From Sorangium sp025924095 (lineage in GTDB: Bacteria; Myxococcota_A; Polyangia; Polyangiales; Polyangiaceae), in NCBI RefSeq assembly GCF_051521505.1, contig NZ_CP150356.1:1240001-1304000 (forward strand): 64,000 nucleotides of DNA, read 5' to 3'. The notes beneath the pieces are model-generated. The model was given only the letters and a program-made list of their open reading frames with translations, was not told the origin of the DNA and ran no database searches. Position numbers and translations under genes: made by a program. This document shows positions 17,070-25,885 of this stretch, piece by piece; the first letter of the stretch is position 1, and every line of letters begins with the position of its first letter.

Positions 17070-18659
17070 TCAGAAGGCCAGGATGAGACGAGCGAGCGCG
17101 TTCGTGATGTGGAGGTCCGGCAGCGGGAACCCCGGCACCTCGTTCTCCTCACGCATGACGGTCATGATCGTGCGCAGCACCTGGGTCCGCAGTGTGACGT
17201 CCGGGGTGATGTAGAAGTTCAGACCGCCGCCGACCTGGAACATGGTGTCGTGCCCGTAGAACGGCGCGTGCACGGTGGCGCCGATGACGAACGGCTCCAT
17301 GTTCAGGAAATCCAGCCGGTGCGCCGCCACGGCATACGCGGAGGTCTTCCAGGCGTTCGGCGCGAAGAACCCGAATCCCCCCTGGCGTTTCCCTTCTTCG
17401 AAGACGGCGCGGATGACCGCCGCCTCCGCGCGCAGGCGCGTCTTCCCGACGTCGAGCGAGACGTCTCCGGCGCCGACGTACTCCCGGAGCGCCCACGTCG
17501 AATGGATGGTCGGAGCGAACTCGCCGAGCTTTGTATCGGAGACCCAGTCGCGGGACCTGCTCGCGATGAACGACCCCCCGAGCTTCAACGTCAGCTTGCC
17601 GGGGTCCTCGTAGCTGGCGTGCAGGCGGCCGCCGAACCCGCGGTTGTCGTCGAAGGCGAACGGCGCGTTCTCGGTGCGCCCGTTGCTCACGTACGCGTTG
17701 TACCCGAGCTCCCACGGGCCCGTGAACATGTTGCCGTAGACCATGACCCCGGTCTGCCGCGTGGGAAACAGGCGCGATGTGATGAAGTAAGGGACGGCGG
17801 CCGTGATGAGCACCGGGCTGCCATGGTCGACGTTGTAGATGCCGATCGGGGTGAAGAACTGGCCGACGCGCACCTTGAAGAGGTTGAAGCGCGTCCAGTC
17901 GACGTGAGCGCGCTCGATCGACACAAGCCCGCCATAGGTGGTCGGCGAGCCCATCGCGACCGTCGTCGAGTCGAAGGTCCCGTACGGCTGCGTGGTCATC
18001 CGCCCCGCCAGGTCGGGCGGCAGCGGCCCCGTCACCGGGACCGGGGCGCCGCCGGGCGAGGTCGTGAACCGCAGCTCCCCGAGAAAGCGAAAGTGATCGC
18101 TCGGCTGCGCGTCGAGGTAGAGGTTCATGTTCCCCACGACGAAGTTCAGCGCGTTCGCCTGCGGGAGGGCGGCCGCGAGGCCCGAGTTCTCCGGGACCCA
18201 CGTGCGCTGGACGCCGACGTCGATGAATCCGTAAAGCCGGAGGAGCTCCCTGCTGTCATCGTCCTCCGGCGAGACCTGCGCGTCCTCGAGCGTCGCGAGG
18301 CGCTTCTCGAGCGCCGCCGATCTCTTCTCCGCCGCGTCGAGCCGCGCGGCGAGGGAAGCCTCTCCGGTCGTGGCGGGCGCAGCGACGGCCGCTCCGGTGG
18401 CGGGCGCAGCGACGGGCGCAGCGACGGCCGCTCCGGTGGCGGGCGCAGCGACGGGCGCAGCGACGGCCGCTCCGGTGGCGGGCGCAGCGGCGGGCGCTCC
18501 GGTGGCGGGCGCAGCGGCCGGCTCCGGGGCGACGCCGGCGGCAGGGCTCTGCGCGTGCGCGAGAGATGCCGTGGAAAGCACTCCTGCGATGGCGGCGACC
18601 GATGCGCGCGCGAGGCACCCTTCTCGCGGCCGCCGCTGTGAACTCCGACCCATGTTCAT
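17070..18659 (-). CDS. Outer-membrane porin (phosphate-selective O/P-type) with Ala/Pro linker and coiled coil
   Basis: Start at 18659 with GGGAGAG upstream gives a signal peptide ending ASLAHAQ. Next come an Ala/Pro/Val repetitive linker (ATGAAVAAPVAAP units) and a short trimer-type coiled coil (RLDAAEKRSAALEKRLATLE). The remaining ~370 residues have alternating beta-strand character and end in aromatic LARLILAF, as outer-membrane barrels do. Motifs such as KVRVGQFFTPIGIYNVDHGSP and FPTRQTGVMVYG resemble the OprO/OprP porin family. The protein probably trimerises in the outer membrane. The following PstS-like gene fits a phosphate or anion uptake theme, but selectivity cannot be read from sequence. 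Confidence 0.82.
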   Translation of the reverse strand: MNMGRSSQRRPREGCLARASVAAIAGVLSTASLAHAQSPAAGVAPEPAAAPATGAPAAAPATGAAVAAPVAAPATGAAVAAPVAAPATGAAVAAPATTGEASLAARLDAAEKRSAALEKRLATLEDAQVSPEDDDSRELLRLYGFIDVGVQRTWVPENSGLAAALPQANALNFVVGNMNLYLDAQPSDHFRFLGELRFTTSPGGAPVPVTGPLPPDLAGRMTTQPYGTFDSTTVAMGSPTTYGGLVSIERAHVDWTRFNLFKVRVGQFFTPIGIYNVDHGSPVLITAAVPYFITSRLFPTRQTGVMVYGNMFTGPWELGYNAYVSNGRTENAPFAFDDNRGFGGRLHASYEDPGKLTLKLGGSFIASRSRDWVSDTKLGEFAPTIHSTWALREYVGAGDVSLDVGKTRLRAEAAVIRAVFEEGKRQGGFGFFAPNAWKTSAYAVAAHRLDFLNMEPFVIGATVHAPFYGHDTMFQVGGGLNFYITPDVTLRTQVLRTIMTVMREENEVPGFPLPDLHITNALARLILAF

Positions 18660-19043
18660 TGCTCTCTCCCTGTTCGAAGAGCTTCCGTTGCTGTACAGGC
18701 CGACGCCGCGCGCGCTCTTGCGGACTCGCGACCTTCGCGCGTAGCATACACACCCTCGATGCGAGGTGGTGAACAACTCGATCCGCCTCGAACGGGCGCA
18801 CCACAGCAAGTGAAACGTCGCAACAGGAAAGAGCCTGAATCAGAGAAGCGCACATGGTGCGCGAGGGCGCGCGCATGACGGCCGCGATCGCCTGCTTCCC
18901 TTGTCGTTTGCTCTCTTCATCTCTTCCGGGGCTCCAGGAGAGTGAGGCGCGGGATTCAGTCGTCCTCGTGGGGCGCCTTGCAGTAGAGCGTACGAGGGCG
19001 AGCGGTCGTCGTGCCGCGCGGGCCACTCCGGGGAGACGGAGGC
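18660..19043. other. Divergent intergenic region, porin and CheA-like kinase
   Basis: No supported gene. The centre (about 18735-18860) is less GC-rich and probably holds the divergent promoters. An imperfect inverted repeat (caccctcg/cgaggtg, about 18751-18768) is visible, but no recognisable operator. Confidence 0.35.
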
Positions 19044-21851
19044 ATGCCGACATTGCGTAGAGCTTCGATTCGTCTGAAGCTGTGGTCGCTCGCTGGCGTC
19101 CCGGTCGTGGGTGCCCTGCTGCTCGCGGCGATGATCGTCGGCGATGCGCGGCAGCAGGCGGTCAGGGCGGCGGCGATCGGCTCGATCGAGGACCTCGCGC
19201 AGCTCTCGTCGATCATGGCGCAGCCGCTGCACGCGCTCCAGAAGGAGCGGGCGTGGACCGCGCTGGTCGAGGGGCTCGAGGTCCGGCCGCCCGACGCGAG
19301 GGACGCCGAGGCCGCGCGCGGCGCCGCGCGGCCGTTCCAGCGCGACGCGGCGCTCTCGCGCGCGAGCAGCCAGCTCACGGCCGCGCGGGCGGCGACCGAC
19401 GAGAGCCTCGCCCACCTCGACGCGTTCCTGGCCGAGCGCGACCTCTCCCGGCTGCCGCCCCGGCTCGCCCGCGATCTCGCGGACGCGCGCGCCCACGTCG
19501 CCGAGCTCGGCCCGTTCCGGAGCGGCGCCGACGCGAAGGCGGCGCCGCTCGACAGCGTGCTGAAGGTCTTCGGCGGCATCAACGTGAGCCTGATCCGGGC
19601 CAACGCGGGGCTCTCCGAGCTGAGCGACGAGGGCGAGCTCCTGCGCAGGATCCAGTCGCTCGTCGCCGTGCACGAGTTCGCCGAGCGCGCCAGCCGCCAG
19701 CACGCGCTGCTCGCCCACGCCTTCGCGTCCACGCAGTTCGAGCCGGGCGCCTTCAAGACGCTCGTGACGCTGATGACGGAGGAGCAGCTCTATCGCGAGG
19801 TGTTCATGGCCAACGCCTCGGACTCGGCGCGGGCGCTCTACGACACAGCGCGCGCGGATCCGCGCGTGCGGCGCGCCGAGGAGCTGCGCGCCGCCGCGAT
19901 CGCGTCGACGGACGAGGACCTGGCGATCGACCACGACGCGTGGTTCGACGCGCAGCAAGGGCGCATCGACCGGCTCGCCGCGATCGAGCACGAGGCGATC
20001 GCCGGCATGCGGCGCGCCGCCTCGGCCCGGGTCGCGGACACGCGGAGGACGGTGACCAACGGCGTCGCGGTCTCGGCGTTCGTGCTCATCGTGTCGGTCG
20101 CGCTCGCGTTCGTCCTCGTGCGGGGCCTGTCCCGGTCGCTCGTGGTCCTCGGCGAGGCCGCGGCCCACGTCCGGCAGACGCGCGACTACAGGACGCGCGC
20201 CAGCAAGACCGCCGACGACGAGTTCGGCGCGCTCACGGACGCCTTCAACGAGATGCTGGCGGGCATCCAGGCGCGCGACGAGGCCCTGGAGAGCCACCGG
20301 CAGAACCTCGAGGCCACCGTCGCCCAGCGGACCTGCGAGCTCGAGAAGCGCAACCGGGAGATGCGCCTCGTGCTCGACAACGTCGATCAGGCCCTCGTGA
20401 CGATCCACCGCGACGGCACGATGGAGCCCGTGCACTCCGCCGCCTTCGAGCGCCTCTTCGGCGTGCCGGCGGTCGACGAGCACTTCGCCGATCGCATCGC
20501 CGGCCACGACCCCCGGGCCCGCGCGTTCCTCAGGATGGGGTGGGAGGCCGCCTGCGACGACTTCCTCCCGCTCGAGGTCGTCCTCGACCAGCTGCCGAAG
20601 ATCCTGCACCGCGAGGGCCGCCACCTCACGCTCGGCTTCAAGCCGATCCTGACCCCGGAGGGCCAGTTCAGCGGCGCGCTGATGGTGATCACGGACGTCA
20701 CGGCCACGATGGACTCCGTGCGGGAATCCGAGCGGCAGCGCGAGTACATCCAGGTGTTCGAGCGCGCCGTGAAGGACCGGCTCGGCCTGCTCGGGTTCGT
20801 CAGCGACACGAGCAAGCTCGTCGACGCGGTGAGCTCGCGGACCATCGGCGAGGTGGACCACGTGATGCGCCTCGTGCACACGATCAAGGGCAACGCCGGG
20901 CTGTGGGACGTGACGAGCGTGGCGAAGGTGGCGCACGAGATCGAGAGCTTCGTCGTCGAGGAGCGCTCGCTGCCCCCCGACGAGCAGATCGACGCGCTCA
21001 GGGACGCCTGGTCCGCGTTCGTCGCGCGGGTAGGCGGCCTGCTCGCCTCGACGGCGCAGGCCTCGCGCCTCGACGTCGACGACGAGGAGATCGAGGCCTT
21101 GCTCGCGATGGTGCGCCAGCGCCGCGACCACGCCGAGGTGGAGCGGGCCATCGGGGCCCTCCGCGACGAGCGGACCGAGGTGCGGTTCAACCGCATGAAG
21201 GACCAGGCCGAGACCCTGGCGCGGAAGCTCGGCAAGCCGAAGCCCGACGTGGACATCGACGACGGGGGCGTCCGGCTCCCCGCGTCGCGCTTCGCCGCCA
21301 TGTGGCAGGCGCTGGGGCACGTCGTGCGCAACGTGATGGACCACGGGATCGAGCGGCCGGAGGTGCGCGAGGCGGCCGGCAAGCCGCCGGGGGGCGCGCT
21401 CACGCTCCGCTCGCGCGCGACCTCGGACGAGGTCGTCATCGAGATCGGCGACGACGGCGCGGGCATCGACTTCGAGCGCGTGCGCGAGAAGGCGGCGGCC
21501 GTCGGGTTGCCGAGCGCCACGCGGCGGGATCTCGAGGCCGCGCTGTTCTCTCCTGGCTTCAGCACGGCCGAGCAGGTCACCGACGTCTCGGGCCGCGGCG
21601 TCGGCCTCGGCGTCGCGCTCCACGAGTGCCGGCGGCTCGCCGGCCGCGTGGAGACCGAGACGGAGCGCGGCAAGGGGACGACCTTCCGCTTCCGGTTCCC
21701 CCGGGCGCTCGGCGAGGCCGCCGCCTCGCCGCCGTCCGCGCCGCTGCCGCCGTCGAGCCGGCGCGGCGCGCTCCTCGCCGGCCCATCGCGCGGCGGATCG
21801 AGCCCGGGACCTTCGACGAGCGCGGGCCACCCGGATCGGGTGACATCGTGA
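19044..21851 (+). CDS. CheA-like membrane histidine kinase with NIT-type sensor, HAMP, PAS and Hpt
   Basis: A 935-residue protein; start at 19044 follows GGAGACGGAGG. Membrane helix 1 (about 12-32) and helix 2 (about 337-362) bracket an all-helical sensor resembling the nitrate/nitrite-sensing (NIT) domain (LHALQKERAWTALVEG). HAMP follows (360-410), then coiled coil, PAS (about 440-555), an Hpt helix with phospho-His in MRLVHTIKGNAGLWD (near 612), and a CheA-type HATPase (HVVRNVMDHGIE, IGDDGAGID, GRGVGLGVAL). There is no CheW-like P5 domain and no CheR, CheB or MCP nearby, so it is a stand-alone sensor rather than a classical chemotaxis kinase. CheX-like and CheY genes follow by 40 and 35 bp. 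The signal is unknown; nitrate is only a family-based guess. Confidence 0.88.
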   Translation: MPTLRRASIRLKLWSLAGVPVVGALLLAAMIVGDARQQAVRAAAIGSIEDLAQLSSIMAQPLHALQKERAWTALVEGLEVRPPDARDAEAARGAARPFQRDAALSRASSQLTAARAATDESLAHLDAFLAERDLSRLPPRLARDLADARAHVAELGPFRSGADAKAAPLDSVLKVFGGINVSLIRANAGLSELSDEGELLRRIQSLVAVHEFAERASRQHALLAHAFASTQFEPGAFKTLVTLMTEEQLYREVFMANASDSARALYDTARADPRVRRAEELRAAAIASTDEDLAIDHDAWFDAQQGRIDRLAAIEHEAIAGMRRAASARVADTRRTVTNGVAVSAFVLIVSVALAFVLVRGLSRSLVVLGEAAAHVRQTRDYRTRASKTADDEFGALTDAFNEMLAGIQARDEALESHRQNLEATVAQRTCELEKRNREMRLVLDNVDQALVTIHRDGTMEPVHSAAFERLFGVPAVDEHFADRIAGHDPRARAFLRMGWEAACDDFLPLEVVLDQLPKILHREGRHLTLGFKPILTPEGQFSGALMVITDVTATMDSVRESERQREYIQVFERAVKDRLGLLGFVSDTSKLVDAVSSRTIGEVDHVMRLVHTIKGNAGLWDVTSVAKVAHEIESFVVEERSLPPDEQIDALRDAWSAFVARVGGLLASTAQASRLDVDDEEIEALLAMVRQRRDHAEVERAIGALRDERTEVRFNRMKDQAETLARKLGKPKPDVDIDDGGVRLPASRFAAMWQALGHVVRNVMDHGIERPEVREAAGKPPGGALTLRSRATSDEVVIEIGDDGAGIDFERVREKAAAVGLPSATRRDLEAALFSPGFSTAEQVTDVSGRGVGLGVALHECRRLAGRVETETERGKGTTFRFRFPRALGEAAASPPSAPLPPSSRRGALLAGPSRGGSSPGPSTSAGHPDRVTS

Positions 21852-21891
21852 GCGCATCGACCCTGCAGAGCGAGAGATCGAGGAGAGGCGA

Positions 21892-22428
21892 ATGAACTCC
21901 GAGAGCTGGCACCGCATCTACGAGGAGCTTGCCGCCTCGTGCGTCCACCTGTTTCGCGACAACGGCGTCGAGCTCCGGCTGCTGGAGAACGCGGAGTCGG
22001 AGGCGACGCCGGGCAACGCGGTGGTCTCCTTCATCGGCTTCACGGGGGATCACCTCCGCGGCAGCTTGACGATCGTCGCCCCGGTGGCGCTCATCAAGCG
22101 CTGCCACCCGCTGCGAGAGCGGCGCGCGCTCGGCGAGGACATGGTGTGCGACTGGGCGAGCGAGCTCGCCAACCAGCTCCTCGGGCGGGTGAAGAACCGC
22201 CTGCGCCACCTCGGGCTGATCGTCGTGCTCTCGACGCCGAGCGCCGCGATCGGCGAGCACCTGCGCGCCCGGGAGGAGCAGAGCGAGGGCTTCCGGCGGC
22301 TCGTGTTCGACGCGGGGCCCGACCGGCTCGCCGTGCTCTTCGACGCGATGGCCCCCGACACGGCGCTGGAGCTCGAGGAGGTCGACATGCCCGATCCGCA
22401 GCGCGAAGGTGAAGTGCTGCTGTTCTGA
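21892..22428 (+). CDS. CheX-like CheY-P phosphatase
   Basis: A 178-residue protein with SD GAGGAGAGG just upstream of its ATG. It has the CheC/CheX signature D-x3-E-x2-N (DWASELANQLLGRVKNRL) with Pro 22 residues after the Asn (VVLSTPSAA). Known CheX/CheC proteins insert Glu and Asn into CheY-P to speed its hydrolysis. Placed between a CheA-like kinase and a CheY, it should set signal lifetime in this three-component cassette. It is homologous to the orphan at 15011 but lacks that protein's Pro-rich tail. The catalytic claim is inferred from the motif. Confidence 0.78.
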   Translation: MNSESWHRIYEELAASCVHLFRDNGVELRLLENAESEATPGNAVVSFIGFTGDHLRGSLTIVAPVALIKRCHPLRERRALGEDMVCDWASELANQLLGRVKNRLRHLGLIVVLSTPSAAIGEHLRAREEQSEGFRRLVFDAGPDRLAVLFDAMAPDTALELEEVDMPDPQREGEVLLF

Positions 22429-22463
22429 GCCGCGGGCCCCGCACGCCGAAGGAGACACGACAG

Positions 22464-22841
22464 ATGGCCAAGAAAATTCTTCTCGTCGAGGACTCGAACA
22501 CGGTCCGCCAGCAGGTCGGCATCCTCCTGTCGGCGGCGGGCTACAGCACCGTGGAGGCGGACAACGGTCGGGACGCGGTCGCCGCGGTCACCGCCCACAA
22601 GGGCGATCTGGCGATGATCATCGCGGACGTGAACATGCCCGTGATGAACGGCATCGACATGCTCCAGAGTCTGCGGGACAAGAACCTCGCGTCCGCCATA
22701 CCGGTCCTCATGCTCACCACCGAGGGGCAGCCCGAGCTCATCGAGAAGGCCCGGAAGGCCGGCGCCAAGGGCTGGATCATCAAGCCGTTCAAGCCGGACC
22801 TCTTGCTCGCCGCGGTGAGGAAGCTCGCCGGCGAGCCGTGA
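22464..22841 (+). CDS. CheY-like single-domain response regulator
   Basis: A 125-residue receiver only: ILLVEDSNTVRQQ (acidic pair), Asp near 58 in MIIADVNMPVMNG, Thr in LMLTTEGQ and Lys in WIIKPFKPD. These match the DD-D-T-K set. SD AAGGAG precedes the ATG. It is the last gene of the CheA/CheX/CheY cassette and the probable phosphate receiver of the kinase at 19044. It has no DNA-binding domain, so output is by protein contact; the target is not in the window. Confidence 0.93.
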   Translation: MAKKILLVEDSNTVRQQVGILLSAAGYSTVEADNGRDAVAAVTAHKGDLAMIIADVNMPVMNGIDMLQSLRDKNLASAIPVLMLTTEGQPELIEKARKAGAKGWIIKPFKPDLLLAAVRKLAGEP

Positions 22842-23028
22842 CGCGCCGGCCGCGCCGCGGCGTCTCGGCCCGGTGCGCGGGTGGCGCTCCGCTGTCGGTC
22901 GGGTACCCGAGAGGCGGCGCCGCCACGTTCAGGAGCATCATGGGCGGCATCGTCTCCTCGCCATCGTTCAACTACCCGGTGCGGGTGACCGCCGCTTCAT
23001 CGCGGTCTTCTTCTCCGGGCCGGTGGGT

Positions 23029-24528
23029 TTATCCGCCGTGGGCTTCCGCGCCGGCGGGCAGGAACGCCCCGTGGAAGGTCTGGGGCGAGGCGAAGGGGAG
23101 ATGGGCGCGCGCCAGCGGCCCCTCGCCCAGGCGCGCGGCGTCCCAGACGTGGATGGCGCTCTTGCGGGCCTGCACGTCGGTCACCAGGGCGAGCACGTGA
23201 CCGTCCCCCTCGGGGGCGCCGGGCGCGCGCGGGACGAAGACCGGCTCGGAGGGCAGCTCGTGGCGCGCGAGGTGCGCCCGGGTGATCGCGCCCGTGGCGA
23301 TGTCCACGCGGGCGATGCCGTTTCCGTGCGGCTCCCCGGCCCGCCCCTCCGTGGCCAGGAAGATCACGCCGTGGCGATCCCCCTCGACCCGCGGGTCGCA
23401 GCGCGGGAACTCGCCGAGGACGCCGCCGAGGTCCTCCACGAGCAGCTGCTCGCGGCCCGGGCGCACGCGATGGCGCACGAGGACGCCGCCCTCCACGGAG
23501 GCGAGCTCGGGCCGCTCGGGATCCTTGCCGATGGCGCCGAGCGTGCCGAGCTCCGGGTAGCGGACGAGGTCGACGACGAGGTCCTCGCCGTCGTCGTAGG
23601 CGTTCGCGAAGTGCCACTGGAAGAACGCGTCGACGCTGAAGCGGCGCACGCGGGAGACGTCGTCGATGTCCACGACGATCACCTCCGTGCCCCGGCGGGG
23701 CTCGAAGCGCACCCACGAGTCGAAGCTCCCCCACCGCAGGAGCGCGCGCGCCGTCCGGATGACCGCGGGCGAGACGAAGAACACGAGGTGCCGCCGGGTG
23801 GCGCAGAAATCGTGGAGCATCACCGGCGCGGACAGCGGCACGGCGCCGAGCGCGCGCGCCCGCCCGTCGTCGTCGACGGCGTAGAGGTCGAGGACGGGCC
23901 TGCGCCCGTAGCGGACGCCGAAGTTGTAGCTCGTCCTCCGGGCAGCCACCCGGTGCGGATGGGCTGAGAACGTCGGACCGAGCACGCCGCCGAGATCGCT
24001 CTCGCCGAGCGTGTCGAGGGTCGCGGGGTCGAGCTCCGTCGGCCTGCCCGCCTCCATGAGCGCGAACAGCCGGCCGCCGGCGGCGAAGGGGCTCGTGTTC
24101 GCGACGTTCTTGCCTTCGCCCCTGCGCTTCAGCGCGCGGAGCAGGCGCGCGGGCCAGGGCAGCGTCGAGCCGTAGAGGCGCCGGCCGGCCGCGAGCTCCT
24201 CCACGAGGCCGCGGCTGCGCACGATCCGATGCGCGCCCTCCGCCCGGCCGCCCGACATCCGCACGGCGAGCACGCCTCCATCCGCCTCGAACGGGTGCGG
24301 CACGCGGACGCCGAAGAGGGTGGCGCGGGCCGGGCCCACGCGGAAGAGCGTGCCCTCGAGGCCCTCGGGCAGCGCTCCCTCGACGGAGAGCGGCGTGAAG
24401 CCGTACTCGGTCTCGAGATCGGGCAGGTGATCGAGGGCGCGCGCGCCGCGCGCGGCCTGCGGGGGCGCGCCGGCGAAGGCGGCGTCGAGGGCAGCGTCGA
24501 GGACGGGGGCGGTCAGGGCGATGGACAT
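23029..24528 (-). CDS. Carotenoid cleavage oxygenase (RPE65/CCD family)
   Basis: A 499-residue protein whose four iron-ligand histidines are recognisable in family context: SAHPHRV (about 190), MLHDFCAT (about 240), FQWHFANAYDDG (about 307) and QTFHGAFLPAG (C-terminal). Seven-bladed propeller motifs such as GTLFRVGPA at the N terminus are also present. These Fe(II) enzymes cleave carotenoid or stilbene double bonds with O2, giving apocarotenals. Substrate and cleavage site cannot be predicted. GGAGG lies 6 bp before the ATG. It is transcribed divergently from a TetR gene, with two matching operator-like palindromes directly upstream of its start, so TetR-controlled induction is likely. Confidence 0.88.
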   Translation of the reverse strand: MSIALTAPVLDAALDAAFAGAPPQAARGARALDHLPDLETEYGFTPLSVEGALPEGLEGTLFRVGPARATLFGVRVPHPFEADGGVLAVRMSGGRAEGAHRIVRSRGLVEELAAGRRLYGSTLPWPARLLRALKRRGEGKNVANTSPFAAGGRLFALMEAGRPTELDPATLDTLGESDLGGVLGPTFSAHPHRVAARRTSYNFGVRYGRRPVLDLYAVDDDGRARALGAVPLSAPVMLHDFCATRRHLVFFVSPAVIRTARALLRWGSFDSWVRFEPRRGTEVIVVDIDDVSRVRRFSVDAFFQWHFANAYDDGEDLVVDLVRYPELGTLGAIGKDPERPELASVEGGVLVRHRVRPGREQLLVEDLGGVLGEFPRCDPRVEGDRHGVIFLATEGRAGEPHGNGIARVDIATGAITRAHLARHELPSEPVFVPRAPGAPEGDGHVLALVTDVQARKSAIHVWDAARLGEGPLARAHLPFASPQTFHGAFLPAGAEAHGG

Positions 24529-24545
24529 GGGACCTCCGGGCGTAA

Positions 24546-24564
24546 ATGTAATCGACGATCACAT
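24546..24564. promoter_or_regulatory. TetR operator candidate, site 1
   Basis: ATGTAATCGACGATCACAT is an imperfect 8-3-8 inverted repeat (ATGTAATC / GATCACAT, 7 of 8 paired). It is strikingly AT-rich for this genome and lies 17 bp upstream of the carotenoid oxygenase ATG, where it would block transcription. It differs from site 2 only in the 3-bp spacer. Confidence 0.7.
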
Positions 24565-24576
24565 CGGGCATCGATG

Positions 24577-24595
24577 ATGTAATCAATGATCACAT
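24577..24595. promoter_or_regulatory. TetR operator candidate, site 2
   Basis: ATGTAATCAATGATCACAT has both 8-bp arms identical to site 1. The centres are 31 bp apart, close to three helical turns, so two dimers would bind on the same DNA face. It lies between the oxygenase gene and the divergent TetR gene at 24721 and could autoregulate the latter. Confidence 0.7.
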
Positions 24596-24720
24596 TTGCG
24601 CAAGCGGGATCTTCGGAGGCGCGCCCTCGGCGTCCGGATCCTCCTCCGGGGGGCCGGCTGTTTGAAGGCGAGGGGAGGTCTCCTGCTTGACGCCGCCGTC
24701 CGCCGCCGGGAAAGCGCGGC

Positions 24721-25473
24721 ATGCCTCCGGGTCGAAAGCGCGCCGGGGAGCCGCCTGCGAAGAAGGCGGCCGCCGGGGAGCCGCGCGCGAAGAAGGCGGC
24801 CGCCGGGGAGCCGCGCGCCAGGCGGGCGCCCTCGAAGCGGCCGGCGCGCGGGTACCACCACGGCGACCTCAAGCGGGCCCTCGTGGACGCGGGGGTCGCG
24901 CTCCTGGAGGAGGCCGGGATCGAGGCCGTCGTGGTGCGCGAGGCCGCCCGGCGGGTCGGCGTCTCTCCGGCCGCGCCGTTCCGTCACTTCCCCTCGCGGG
25001 AGGACTTCCTGCGCGCGGTGGCCCTCGCGGGGCTCGAGCGGTTCGAGCTCGTATCGGCGGCGGAGATCGCGTCCGCGCCCACGCCGCTCCTGCGCTTCCG
25101 CGCGCTCGGGCTCGCCTCGGTCCGCTTCGCCCTCGAGCATCCCGCGCTGTTCGAGCTCCTGAACGGCCCTGCCTTCCGCGCCGACCCGGAGGGCGCGCGC
25201 GAGCTCCTCGCCGCCCAGGACGAGGCGCGCTCGCGGCTGCGGGCGATGCTTCACGAGGCGCGGGCGCGGGGCGAGCTGCGTCCCACGGATCCCATCGTCA
25301 CGGAGGTCGCCGGCCGGGCGATGGCCTACGGGCTCGCGCGCATGTTCCTCGATGGCCACCTGCCGCGCGAGGGCGCGATGGAGCTCACCGCGGCCGTCCT
25401 CGACGTGCTCGGCGAGGGGCTCGCGCAGGCGTCGCCCGATGCGACCCGACCCGGGGTGGGATCAGCGAGCTGA
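24721..25473 (+). CDS. TetR-family regulator with repetitive Lys/Ala-rich N-terminal tail
   Basis: A 250-residue protein. Residues 1-40 are a basic tail built of repeats (AKKAAAGEPR, encoded by 30-bp direct repeats at about 24761-24820). The HTH is at about 42-92: GYHHGDLKRALVDAGVALL, then VREAARRVGVSPAAPFRHFPS. The C-terminal part is a TetR ligand/dimer domain with the WHG-like profile of this subfamily (RFRALGLASVRFALEHPALF). Family members repress until a small lipophilic ligand binds. The two palindromes at 24546-24595 are the obvious targets and the carotenoid oxygenase the obvious client. A start inside the tail is possible. Confidence 0.85.
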   Translation: MPPGRKRAGEPPAKKAAAGEPRAKKAAAGEPRARRAPSKRPARGYHHGDLKRALVDAGVALLEEAGIEAVVVREAARRVGVSPAAPFRHFPSREDFLRAVALAGLERFELVSAAEIASAPTPLLRFRALGLASVRFALEHPALFELLNGPAFRADPEGARELLAAQDEARSRLRAMLHEARARGELRPTDPIVTEVAGRAMAYGLARMFLDGHLPREGAMELTAAVLDVLGEGLAQASPDATRPGVGSAS

Positions 25474-25885
25474 CGGGCGACCTCGTTGCGGGCGACCCAC
25501 GACACCGAGGGATTCGATGTCTGGATTCGGCTCTCGCTCCCTGAAGGTCTCGTGTGCTGGAACTGGCAAGCTCCCGACGAGGCTCGCGTGCCCTGCGCCG
25601 TGAGCGCGAGGTCTCGTTGCCAGTCGGACCGACGCCGGCGCGCCGCGATCCGGCCCCGGAGGCGCCCGATGTCCAGGCGCACATCGAGCGCGTTGGTGTG
25701 TGCGAGGCGGCGTGATGCGCCACGCCGCACGCGGCGCCACGAACGCTGGACTTTTATTCCCCGATCGGTATTCTGTCCGTACAGGCCACTCGTGTCCAGG
25801 GCGTTTTGGCGCGCGGGGGTCGTGGAACGGTGGGCGATACGGCTTCTTCGGGTGGAAGAAGCGGGGTTGGGGGACCCTTACCGCG
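25474..25885. other. Intergenic region upstream of the giant kinase-STAS gene
   Basis: No gene can be supported; short frames here have no family resemblance. An AT-richer segment (about 25750-25790, with cttttattcc and ggtattctg) is the best candidate for the promoter of the kinase at 25886. Confidence 0.35.

Noticed and set aside
18840..21917. Minus-strand frame opposite the CheA-like kinase
   Set aside because: No recognisable domain; the plus strand encodes a complete kinase.
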